Source of the DNA: Denitratisoma sp.
GTDB taxonomy: Bacteria > Pseudomonadota > Gammaproteobacteria > Burkholderiales > Rhodocyclaceae
NCBI GenBank assembly: GCA_032027165.1
Contig: JAVSMO010000001.1
Span: 2,357,919 to 2,421,918 of the forward strand
Reading direction: 5' to 3'
DNA length: 64,000 nt
Shown here piece after piece: positions 35,397-43,026 of this stretch. The notes beneath the pieces are model-generated. The model was not told the origin of the DNA and ran no database searches. It worked only from the letters and a program-made list of their open reading frames with translations. Each line of letters begins with the position of its first letter. Positions within the stretch are counted from its first letter, which is position 1. Both the position numbers and the translations under genes were made by a program.

Positions 35397-37010
35397 ATGC
35401 GAACCTACAAGAGCGACGCCGTCGTCATCGGCGGCGGCCTGGCCGGCATCTGCGCCGCGCTGGAGCTGCTGGATGCCGGCAGGAGCGTCACCATCCTCGA
35501 CCGCGACGAGGAGGAAAATTTCGGCGGCCTGGCGAAGGAGAGCTTCGGCGGCATCTTCGTCGTCGGCAGCCGCGAGCAGAAGAAGAACGGCATCCAGGAC
35601 ACCCCGGCCAAGGCCTTCGCCGACTGGTGCGCCTTCGCCGAGTTCGGCGAAGCGGACCACTGGCCGCGGCGCTGGGCCGAGGCCTACACCGAACGCTGCC
35701 ACGACGAGGTCTACCTGTGGCTCAAGGCCAACGGCATCGGCTTCTTCCCGGTGCCGCACTGGATCGAGCGCGGCCTGCACGTGCCGGGCAATTCGGTGGC
35801 GCGCTTCCACATCGTCTGGGGCACCGGCCGCGAGCTGGCGATCCAGCTCATCGCGCGGCTGCGCAACCACCCGAATGCGGCGAAGCTGGCCGTGCACTTC
35901 GGCCACCGCGTCGAGGGCTTCACCACCCTGATGGGCGGCATCAGCGGCTGCAATGGCGTGCTGGAAGCGGGCGGCGAGCCCTTCGAGGCCTTCGGCGAGG
36001 CCGTCGTCGTCGCTTCGGGCGGCATCAACGGCGGCGACCTGGAGAAGGTGCGCCGGCACTGGCACGCCGACTGGCGCACGCCGCCGCCGACGCTGCTCAA
36101 CGGCTCGCACAAGTTCGCCGACGGCCGGCTGCACGACGCCGTCGCGGGTGCCGGCGGCAACCTCACCCACCTCGACAAGATGTGGGACTACGCCGCCGGC
36201 GTGCGCCACTGGCAGCCGAGGAAGCCCAACCACGGCCTCTCCGTGGTGCCGCCGCGCTCGGCGCTGTGGGTGGACTGGCAGGGCCGCCGCTTCGCGCCGC
36301 CGCTGGTGACCGGCTTCGACACGCGCGACCTGGTGACGCGCGTCTGCGCCACCGAGCGGCAGTACTCTTGGCAGATCCTCAACCGCAGGATCGCCCTGAA
36401 GGAGCTGGCCGTCTCCGGCGCCGAGTTCAACCCCTCGATCCGCGACAAGAAGAAGCTCGCCTTCCTGCGCGACCTGCTGCTCGGCAACCGCTGGCTGGTC
36501 GACACGCTGATCGAGAAGTGCGAGGACGTCGTCGTCGCCGACACGCTGCCGGCGCTGGTGGACAAGATGAACGCCCTGCAGGGCGACAACGCGGTCGACC
36601 TGGAAGCGCTGGGCGAGGCGATCAGCCGCTACGACGCGCAGGTCGCGCGCGGCCCGGCGCATTTCGAGGACGAACAGCTGCAGCGCCTCGCCCAGTTGCG
36701 GCAGTGGAAGGGCGACCGCGTGCGCACCTGCAAGTTCCAGAAGATCCACGACCACAAGGCACTGCCGCTGATCGCCATCCGCGAGCACATCATCAGCCGC
36801 AAGAGCCTCGGCGGCATCCAGACCGACCTCGAGGGCCGCGTGCTCGACGCCGCCGGCAACCCGATTCCGCGCCTGTGGGCGGCGGGCGAGGCGACCGGCT
36901 TCGGCGGCGGCGGCATGCATGGCCTGCGCGCCCTCGAAGGCACCTTCCTCGGCGGCTGCGTCCTCTCCGGCCGCATCGCCGGACGATCCATTGCAGGGAG
37001 AAAAGCATGA
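35397..37010 (+). CDS. FAD-binding dehydrogenase (fumarate reductase/3-ketosteroid dehydrogenase superfamily)
   Basis: The 537-residue flavoprotein has an N-terminal Rossmann motif, VVIGGGLAGICAALELL (about 9-25), a central substrate domain, and a C-terminal FAD-contact block WAAGEATGFGGGGMHG. It belongs to the family annotated as FAD-binding dehydrogenase, related to 3-ketosteroid 1-dehydrogenase and fumarate reductase flavoproteins. No signal peptide or heme motif is seen. It overlaps the downstream ThDP enzyme gene by ATGA, so the products probably act together. The substrate is unknown. Confidence 0.85.
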   Translation: MRTYKSDAVVIGGGLAGICAALELLDAGRSVTILDRDEEENFGGLAKESFGGIFVVGSREQKKNGIQDTPAKAFADWCAFAEFGEADHWPRRWAEAYTERCHDEVYLWLKANGIGFFPVPHWIERGLHVPGNSVARFHIVWGTGRELAIQLIARLRNHPNAAKLAVHFGHRVEGFTTLMGGISGCNGVLEAGGEPFEAFGEAVVVASGGINGGDLEKVRRHWHADWRTPPPTLLNGSHKFADGRLHDAVAGAGGNLTHLDKMWDYAAGVRHWQPRKPNHGLSVVPPRSALWVDWQGRRFAPPLVTGFDTRDLVTRVCATERQYSWQILNRRIALKELAVSGAEFNPSIRDKKKLAFLRDLLLGNRWLVDTLIEKCEDVVVADTLPALVDKMNALQGDNAVDLEALGEAISRYDAQVARGPAHFEDEQLQRLAQLRQWKGDRVRTCKFQKIHDHKALPLIAIREHIISRKSLGGIQTDLEGRVLDAAGNPIPRLWAAGEATGFGGGGMHGLRALEGTFLGGCVLSGRIAGRSIAGRKA

Positions 37011-38740
37011 AAAAGACCGCCGCCTGGCTCGCCGTGCATGCCCTCGAGCAGCTCGGCGTGAAGTACACCTTCGGCATCCCCGGCGTGCAGAACACCGAGT
37101 TCTACGACGAGCTGAACAAGTCGGAGCAGATCGCGCCGGTCCTCGTCACCCACGAGGGCAGCGCCTCCTTCATCGCCGACGCGGTGAGCCGCGTCTCCGG
37201 CACCGTCGGCACGCTGGCCATCGTGCCGGCGGCCGGCCTCACCCACGCGGCGAGCGGCATCGCCGAGGCGCTGCTCGCCGGCGTGCCGATGCTGGTCATC
37301 ACCGGCGGCATCCGCACCGACCTGGGCAAGCGCTACCAGCTGCACGAGATCGACCAGCACGCCTTCATGAAGCCGCTGACCAAGGCCACCTTCCACGTCA
37401 AGTCGCACGCCGAGGTGGTGCCGGCGCTCTACGAGGCGTATCGCATCGCCACCAGCGGCGTGCCGGGGCCGGTGTTCGTCGAGCTGCCGGTGAACCTGCA
37501 GCTCTTCCCGGAGGAGGTGGGCGAGCTGCCCGCCTTCGCGCCGCCCGCGGCGCCACCGCTGCCGGCGCAGGCCGACATCGCGCGCGCGGCGGACCTCCTG
37601 CTGGCGGCGAAGCGGCCCGGCCTCTTCGTCGGCTGGGGCGCCGTCGACGCCCTGCCCCAGCTCGTCGAGCTGGCCGAGTTCCTGCAGGCGCCGGTCGCCA
37701 CCACGCTGCAGGGCCAGTCGGTGTTCCCGCACACCCATCCGCTGCACGCCGGCTACAGCTTCGGCCCGCACGCCGCGCCGGCCGCGCGCAACGCCTTCGC
37801 CGAGTGCGACGCCCTGCTCGCCGTCGGCACGCGCTTCGGCGAGCTCGCCACCGGCAGCTTCGGCGCGCCGGTGCCGGAGAACCTGGTGCATGTCGACATC
37901 AATCCCGAGGTGATCGGCGTCAATTACCCGGCGAAGGTCGCCCTCGCCGGCGACGCGGCCGCCGTGCTGCAGGGACTGACTTTCGAACTGAAGGCGCGCG
38001 GCGCGGCGCGCCCGGCCGGCAGCGGCCCGCAGGAGAGCATCCGCCGCGACAAGCAAGCCTACCGCGAAGAGTGGTATGGCCACGACTCGAAGGGCCGCGT
38101 CAATCCGGCGCGCTTCTTCGACGAGGTGAGGAAGCAGATGCCGGACGATGCCATCGCCACGGTGGACGACGGCAACCACACCTTCCTCACCGCCGAGCTC
38201 TACCCGGTGCACGCCAGCCGCGCCCTGATCCTGCCGACCGACTTCAACTGCATGGGCTACGCCGTGCCGGCGGCGGTCGGCGCCAAGCTCTCCCAGCCGC
38301 AGCGCGAGGTTTTCTCCATCGTCGGCGACGGCGCCTTCATGATGACCTGCATGGAGATGCTCACGGCGTCGAAGGAAGGGCTGGGCATCGCCTACTTCGT
38401 CTTCCACGACGGCGAGCTGTCGCAGATCGCCCAGGCGCAGGAGATCCCCTACAACCGCAAGCCCTGCGCCGTGCTCGGCTCGGTGAACCTCGAAGGCGTG
38501 GCGACGGCCACCGGCGCCGCCTACCTGCGCATGGAAAACGACGCCGCCATCGCCGGCTGCATCGCCGAGGCGCGCCGCCTCGCCGCCGAGGGCCGGCCGG
38601 TGGTGGTGGACGTCAACATCGACTACTCGAAGCGCAGCGCCTTCACCAAGGGCGCGGTGAAGACCAACTTCAAGCGCTTCCCGCTGGCGCAGCGCCTGCG
38701 CATGGTCAGCCGCGCGCTGGTGCGCAAGGTGACCGGCTGA
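37007..38740 (+). CDS. Thiamine-diphosphate enzyme (acetolactate synthase-like)
   Basis: The 577-residue protein has the three-domain layout of acetohydroxyacid synthase-like enzymes. The catalytic glutamate is E50 (VTHEGSASF), a central domain lies at about 190-330, and the ThDP/Mg motif begins at GDGAFMMTCMEM. It lacks a small regulatory subunit gene nearby, so a biosynthetic acetolactate synthase is unlikely. Translation is coupled to the flavoprotein gene. Candidates include a 2-oxoacid decarboxylase, a dione hydrolase or another C-C lyase. A dispersed motif copy (37961-37983) encodes AVLQGLTF. Confidence 0.85.
   Translation: MKKTAAWLAVHALEQLGVKYTFGIPGVQNTEFYDELNKSEQIAPVLVTHEGSASFIADAVSRVSGTVGTLAIVPAAGLTHAASGIAEALLAGVPMLVITGGIRTDLGKRYQLHEIDQHAFMKPLTKATFHVKSHAEVVPALYEAYRIATSGVPGPVFVELPVNLQLFPEEVGELPAFAPPAAPPLPAQADIARAADLLLAAKRPGLFVGWGAVDALPQLVELAEFLQAPVATTLQGQSVFPHTHPLHAGYSFGPHAAPAARNAFAECDALLAVGTRFGELATGSFGAPVPENLVHVDINPEVIGVNYPAKVALAGDAAAVLQGLTFELKARGAARPAGSGPQESIRRDKQAYREEWYGHDSKGRVNPARFFDEVRKQMPDDAIATVDDGNHTFLTAELYPVHASRALILPTDFNCMGYAVPAAVGAKLSQPQREVFSIVGDGAFMMTCMEMLTASKEGLGIAYFVFHDGELSQIAQAQEIPYNRKPCAVLGSVNLEGVATATGAAYLRMENDAAIAGCIAEARRLAAEGRPVVVDVNIDYSKRSAFTKGAVKTNFKRFPLAQRLRMVSRALVRKVTG
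37961..37983 (+). repeat. Dispersed GCCGT-N7-GACTGACTTT motif copy
   Basis: GCCGT, GCTGCAG, GGACTGACTTT. In the sense orientation inside the ThDP enzyme gene; identical in all 23 positions to the copy at 63758. Confidence 0.9.
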
Positions 38741-38741
38741 G

Positions 38742-39488
38742 GTGTTCCTGCTTAAGAAAATCCTCACCGCGCTGGCGCTGCCGCCGGCCGGACCGTTGCT
38801 GCTCGCCGCGCTGGGTCTGCTGCTGATGCGGCGCCGGCCGCGCCTCGGCAAGTCGCTGGCCTGGAGCGGCCTCGTCCTGCTGTGGCTGCTCGCCACGCCG
38901 GCCGTAACGAAACCGATGCTCGCCGCCGTCGAGGATGTGCCGCCGCTGGACCCCTCACTGGCAAAGAGTGCGCAGGCCATCGTCGTGCTCGGCGGCGGCA
39001 GCTATCACGCCGCTCCGGAATACGGCGGCGACACGGTCAGCCGCTGGTCGCTCGAGCGCATCCGCTACGCGGCGCGCCTGCAGCGCGAGACCGGCCTGCC
39101 CCTGCTGGTGACCGGCGGCGCGCCGCTGGGCGGGGAGCCGGACGGTCGCAGCATGGGCGCAGCACTGGAGCGGGATTTCGGTGTGAAGGTGCGCTGGGTC
39201 GAGGACCGTTCCGCCGATACGCGGGAGAACGCGCGCTACAGTGCGCCGCTGCTGCGCGAGGCCGGCATCAGGCGCGTATTGCTGGTGACCCATGCCTGGC
39301 ACATGCGCCGTGCGCAGGAGGCGTTCGTCGCCGAACGACTGGAGATCGTCGCCGCGCCGACCGGCTACGAGGCAAGCGCGCCCTACACGCTGCTCGATTG
39401 GCTACCCGGACCGAGGGGCTTGCAGGCCGGCCGCATCGCCCTCAACGAACTGCTCGGCCAGCTCGTGCAGCGGGTCACTTCCCCTTGA
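38742..39488 (+). CDS. YdcF/ElyC-type DUF218 membrane protein
   Basis: The 248-residue protein starts at a GTG one base after the upstream stop. It has two N-terminal membrane helices (about 5-27 and 37-53) and a DUF218 domain with IVVLGGGSYH, SADTRENA and VTHAWHMRRA. ElyC/YdcF proteins are linked to envelope biogenesis and bind nucleotide-like ligands. Its 3' end overlaps the convergent enoyl-CoA hydratase gene by 14 bp. It may be cotranscribed with the flavoprotein operon, but a functional link is not obvious. Confidence 0.88.
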   Translation: MFLLKKILTALALPPAGPLLLAALGLLLMRRRPRLGKSLAWSGLVLLWLLATPAVTKPMLAAVEDVPPLDPSLAKSAQAIVVLGGGSYHAAPEYGGDTVSRWSLERIRYAARLQRETGLPLLVTGGAPLGGEPDGRSMGAALERDFGVKVRWVEDRSADTRENARYSAPLLREAGIRRVLLVTHAWHMRRAQEAFVAERLEIVAAPTGYEASAPYTLLDWLPGPRGLQAGRIALNELLGQLVQRVTSP

Positions 39489-40275
39489 ACGCCGGCTTGC
39501 GCTTCTCGACGAAGGCGGTGACGCCCTCGGCGAAATCGGCGGTGGCGCTGCAGCGCCCGAACGATGCCGCTTCCGCCGCCAGCTGGTCGGCCAGGCTGGC
39601 GGTCAGCGAATGGTTGAGCAGGCGCTTGGCATTGGCGTAGGCGAAGGCCGGCCCCGCGGCGAGACGGATGGCCAGCGCCTCGCAAGCCGCGTCGAGTTCC
39701 GCCGCTGGCACGACGCGGTTCACCAGGCCCAGGGCGAGGGCCTGCTGCGCATCGAGACGCTCGGCCAGCAGGGTCAGCTCTGCGGCCTTCTTCGCACCGA
39801 CCAGGCGCGGCAGGAAGTAGGTGCCGCCGCCGTCGGCCGTGGTGCCGAGCAGCGAGTAGCCGGTGGTGAAATAGGCGCTGTCGGCCGCCAACGCGAGGTC
39901 GCAGCCGGCCATCAGCGAGAAGCCGAAGCCGGCGCAGGCGCCGCGGATCTTGCCGACGACCGGGGCCGGCAGGCCGCGCAGGATCTCGACAGCCGGGTTG
40001 ATCAGTTCGCCGATCAGCCGGCCGAAGGCGCGCTCGCGCTCGGCCGGCGCCGCGCCGACCATGGTGTGGAATTCCTTGATGTCGCCGCCGGCCATGAAGT
40101 GGTCGCCGGCGCCGGTGACGACGACGCACTTGACGCCTTCGGCCTTCTGCAATTCCTGCGTGCGGGCGAGGAAGGCCCGGCCCATTTCCAGGCCGAGCGA
40201 ATTCATCGCCTGCGGACGGTTCAGGGTCAGCGTGGCGATGGCGCCGCGGATGTCCAGCAGGACCTGTTCGTTCAT
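39475..40275 (-). CDS. Enoyl-CoA hydratase/isomerase family protein
   Basis: The 266-residue crotonase-fold protein has the CoA-binding/oxyanion segments FMAGGDIKEF and GACAGFGFSLMAGCD. The second catalytic position reads GTTADGGGTYFLPR, with an aspartate near where hydratases have glutamate, which is more like isomerase (PaaG-type) members. It is the last gene of the minus-strand fatty-acid cluster, overlapping the M20 peptidase gene by 4 bp. An isomerase role in unsaturated acyl-CoA oxidation is plausible. Confidence 0.88.
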   Translation of the reverse strand: MNEQVLLDIRGAIATLTLNRPQAMNSLGLEMGRAFLARTQELQKAEGVKCVVVTGAGDHFMAGGDIKEFHTMVGAAPAERERAFGRLIGELINPAVEILRGLPAPVVGKIRGACAGFGFSLMAGCDLALAADSAYFTTGYSLLGTTADGGGTYFLPRLVGAKKAAELTLLAERLDAQQALALGLVNRVVPAAELDAACEALAIRLAAGPAFAYANAKRLLNHSLTASLADQLAAEAASFGRCSATADFAEGVTAFVEKRKPAFKGK

Positions 40276-41753
40276 TTCTTTTCCTCTGGTTTGTATGCCG
40301 CGTTGTGCAGCAGGCGATGGTAGAAGCGGATCAGCTCGGCATGGTTGGCGACCGAGATGCGCTCGTTGGTGCCGTGGAAGCGGGACAGGTCCTCGCTTTT
40401 CGCGCGCACCGGCGAGAAGCGGTAGATGGCGTCGGCGATCGGCGCCATGTGGCGCGAGTCGGTGGCGGCGATCATCAGCCCGGGCGCGACGACGGTGCCT
40501 GGAAACAGCTCGCGGATGGTGCGGGCGATCAGCCGGTAGGACGGCGCGGTGGAGGGCGAAACCGGCGTCGGCTCGTTGGCGTGACCGCTGGGCGCGACGG
40601 AGATCGCCGGGTTGGACACCGTCGATTTCGCATGCTTCGTCACGCCGTCGATGCTGTCGCCCGGCAGGATGCGGAAGTTCACCTTCGCCTCGGCATGGCC
40701 GGGCAGCACGTTCTCCTTGTTGCCGGCCTGCACCACCGTGAGCGCGGTGGTGGTGCGCAGCATGGCATTGGTGCTGGCGGCCTTCTCCAGTTGCCCCTTC
40801 ACGACGGGGCCGAACAGCCAGAGGTTGGAGAGGAGCACGCGGTTCAATCCGCCCATCTCCGGCGCGAGGGTGTCGAACATCTCGGCGGCGACGCCGCGGA
40901 TCGCCGCCGGCATCTGACGGTCCTCCAGCCGCGCCAGCGCCGCACTCAGCATGCCGATGGCGGTCTCCGGCGGCGGCATCGAGGAATGGCCTGGGCGGGC
41001 CTTCGCCTCGATGGCCAGCGTGAGATAGCCCTTCTCGGCGGTGCCGATCAGGGCCACCGGCCGGTCGAGCCCCTTGAGGATGCCCTCCGTGATGAGCAGG
41101 CCTTCGTCGACGACGAAGTCGAGCCTGACGCCGCGCGACTGCAGCAGCGCGGCGATGGCCTTGGCGCCCTGCTCGCCGCCGATCTCCTCGTCGTGGCCGG
41201 CCGCGATGTAGATCGTCTGGCGCGGCTTGAAGCCCGAAGCGGCGAGCGTCTCGATCGCCTCGAAGATGGCGAACAGGTTGGCCTTGTCGTCCCAGGCGCC
41301 GCGGCCCCAGACGAAGCCGTCTCGGATCACGCCGCCGAAGGGGTCGGCGAGCCAGTCGCGCTCGGTGCCGTGGGCGATGGGCACGACGTCCTGGTGCGCC
41401 ATCAGCATGATCGGCTTCGCCGCCGGATCGCTGCCCGGCCAGGCGTAGAGCAGGCTCAGCTCGTTGACGGTCTCGCGCTTGAGAACGGCATGGGCGCGCG
41501 GGAAGGATTTCTTCAGCAGGGCGTGCAGCTTGCGGAACTCGGCCGCGCTGGCGGCCGACCCGCCGTCGAAGGAGAGGGTGCGCAGGCGCACGGCGGCGGC
41601 CAGGCGCTGGGCCGCTGCGTTTTCGTCGAGCTTGAGCGGCGGCGCCGGCGCCGCGTCGATCTGGCGCGAGCCGTGGCGCAGGGTGTTCGCCGCCACGACG
41701 GCGGCCAGCAGCACACACAAGGACAGCAGAGCCAGGGCGATTTTTTTCAGCAT
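40272..41753 (-). CDS. M20 family membrane-anchored peptidase/amidohydrolase
   Basis: The 493-residue protein has an N-terminal signal or anchor helix (about 1-24) and an M20 metallopeptidase core. The metal motifs are MAHQDVVP, GRGAWDDK and GHDEEIGG, and a lid domain includes ARPGHSS. It resembles the CPS1/PM20D1 branch, some members of which hydrolyse N-acyl amino acids. Between beta-oxidation genes, an acyl-amino-acid hydrolase that frees fatty acids would make sense, but a peptidase is equally possible. ATG 41753 precedes the hydrophobic stretch. Confidence 0.85.
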   Translation of the reverse strand: MLKKIALALLSLCVLLAAVVAANTLRHGSRQIDAAPAPPLKLDENAAAQRLAAAVRLRTLSFDGGSAASAAEFRKLHALLKKSFPRAHAVLKRETVNELSLLYAWPGSDPAAKPIMLMAHQDVVPIAHGTERDWLADPFGGVIRDGFVWGRGAWDDKANLFAIFEAIETLAASGFKPRQTIYIAAGHDEEIGGEQGAKAIAALLQSRGVRLDFVVDEGLLITEGILKGLDRPVALIGTAEKGYLTLAIEAKARPGHSSMPPPETAIGMLSAALARLEDRQMPAAIRGVAAEMFDTLAPEMGGLNRVLLSNLWLFGPVVKGQLEKAASTNAMLRTTTALTVVQAGNKENVLPGHAEAKVNFRILPGDSIDGVTKHAKSTVSNPAISVAPSGHANEPTPVSPSTAPSYRLIARTIRELFPGTVVAPGLMIAATDSRHMAPIADAIYRFSPVRAKSEDLSRFHGTNERISVANHAELIRFYHRLLHNAAYKPEEKK

Positions 41754-41771
41754 GTTTTCGCCTCCCTGAAA

Positions 41772-41801
41772 CGTCACGGGACGCCGCAGCGCCCCGTGAC
41801 G
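41772..41801. repeat. Hairpin between fadA and the M20 gene
   Basis: CGTCACGGG (41772-41780) pairs with CCCGTGACG (41793-41801) over a 12 nt loop. There is no T-run, so it may be a processing or attenuation structure within the long operon. Confidence 0.5.
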
Positions 41802-41812
41802 GACAAGCCAGT

Positions 41813-43015
41813 TTACACCACGGACTCGAACAGCCCGGCCGCGCCCATGCCGGTGCCGATGCACATGGTGACCATGCCGTACTTCGCCTCGCCGCGCTGC
41901 ATCGCCGCCATCACGGTGGCGGTGCGGATGGCGCCGGTGGCGCCGAGCGGATGGCCCAGCGCGATGGCGCCGCCCAGCGGGTTCACCTTCTGCGGGTCGA
42001 GTTCCAGCGTGCGCATGACGGCCAGCGCCTGGGCGGCGAAGGCTTCGTTGAGCTCGATCCAGTCCACGTCGGCCTGGCTGACGCCGGCCTGCTTGAGCAC
42101 GCGCGGGATCGCCTCGATCGGGCCGATGCCCATGATCTCCGGCGGCACGCCGGCGACGGCGAAGCCGCGGAAGCGGGCGATCGGCTTGAGATTGAACTGC
42201 TGGAGGATCTTCTCAGAGACCAGCAGCACGGCGCCGGCGCCGTCGGACATCTGCGAGGAATTGCCGGCGGTGACCGAGCCTTTCGCCGCGAACACCGGCC
42301 GCAGCTTGGCCAGTCCCTCCAGCGAGGAATCGGGGCGCGGGCCTTCGTCGTTCTCGATCACGCGCTCGACGATCTTCACGGCGCCGCTCCTGAAATCCGG
42401 CACATGGCCGCGCGCCGTGTAGGGCGAGATCTCCGCCTTGAATTTTCCTGAAGCGATGGCCGCCGAGGCCTTCTGGTGGCTGGCGAGCGCGAAGGCGTCC
42501 TGGTCCTCGCGCGTGACCTTCCACTGCGCCGCCACCTTCTCGGCGGTGAGGCCCATGCCGTAGGCGATGCCGACGTTCTCGTCCTTCTCGAACACCGCCG
42601 GGTTGAGCGAGACCTTGTTGCCCATCATGGTCGGCATCATGCTCATGGTCTCGGTGCCGGCGGCGATCATGACGTCGGCCTCGCCCAGGCGGATGCGGTC
42701 GGCGGCGAGCGCCACCGCCTGCACGCCGGAGGCGCAGAAGCGGTTGATGGTCATGCCCGGCACGCTGTTGGGCAGGCCGGCCAGCAGGAGGCCGATGCGG
42801 GCGACGTTCATGCCCTGCTCGGCTTCCGGCATGGCGCAGCCGACGACGACGTCGCCGATCAGCTGCGGATCGAGGCCGGGCGCGCGCGCCATGACGTTCT
42901 TGATGACGTGGGCCAGCATGTCGTCGGGGCGCACGTTCTTCAGCGCGCCGCGGACCTTGCCGACCGGGGTGCGCGTGGCGGCGACGATGTAGGCGTCCTG
43001 TACCTGTTTGCTCAT
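41813..43015 (-). CDS. fadA: Acetyl-CoA acyltransferase (3-ketoacyl-CoA thiolase)
   Basis: This thiolase carries out the last step of beta-oxidation. The 400-residue protein has the active cysteine in NRFCASGVQAV (near 90), the histidine motif GHPLGATGA and a C-terminal CIGTGMG. AGGAGA precedes the ATG. It follows the multifunctional 3-hydroxyacyl-CoA dehydrogenase gene by 11 bp, the usual FadB-FadA pairing. Confidence 0.94.
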   Translation of the reverse strand: MSKQVQDAYIVAATRTPVGKVRGALKNVRPDDMLAHVIKNVMARAPGLDPQLIGDVVVGCAMPEAEQGMNVARIGLLLAGLPNSVPGMTINRFCASGVQAVALAADRIRLGEADVMIAAGTETMSMMPTMMGNKVSLNPAVFEKDENVGIAYGMGLTAEKVAAQWKVTREDQDAFALASHQKASAAIASGKFKAEISPYTARGHVPDFRSGAVKIVERVIENDEGPRPDSSLEGLAKLRPVFAAKGSVTAGNSSQMSDGAGAVLLVSEKILQQFNLKPIARFRGFAVAGVPPEIMGIGPIEAIPRVLKQAGVSQADVDWIELNEAFAAQALAVMRTLELDPQKVNPLGGAIALGHPLGATGAIRTATVMAAMQRGEAKYGMVTMCIGTGMGAAGLFESVV

Positions 43016-43026
43016 CTCGGTTCTCC

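Noticed and set aside
36629..38980. Very long open frames antisense to the flavoprotein and ThDP-enzyme genes
   Set aside because: They are mirror frames produced by GC-rich codon bias. Their translations are rich in Arg, Gly, His and Asp with no domains, while the sense frames are clear enzymes.
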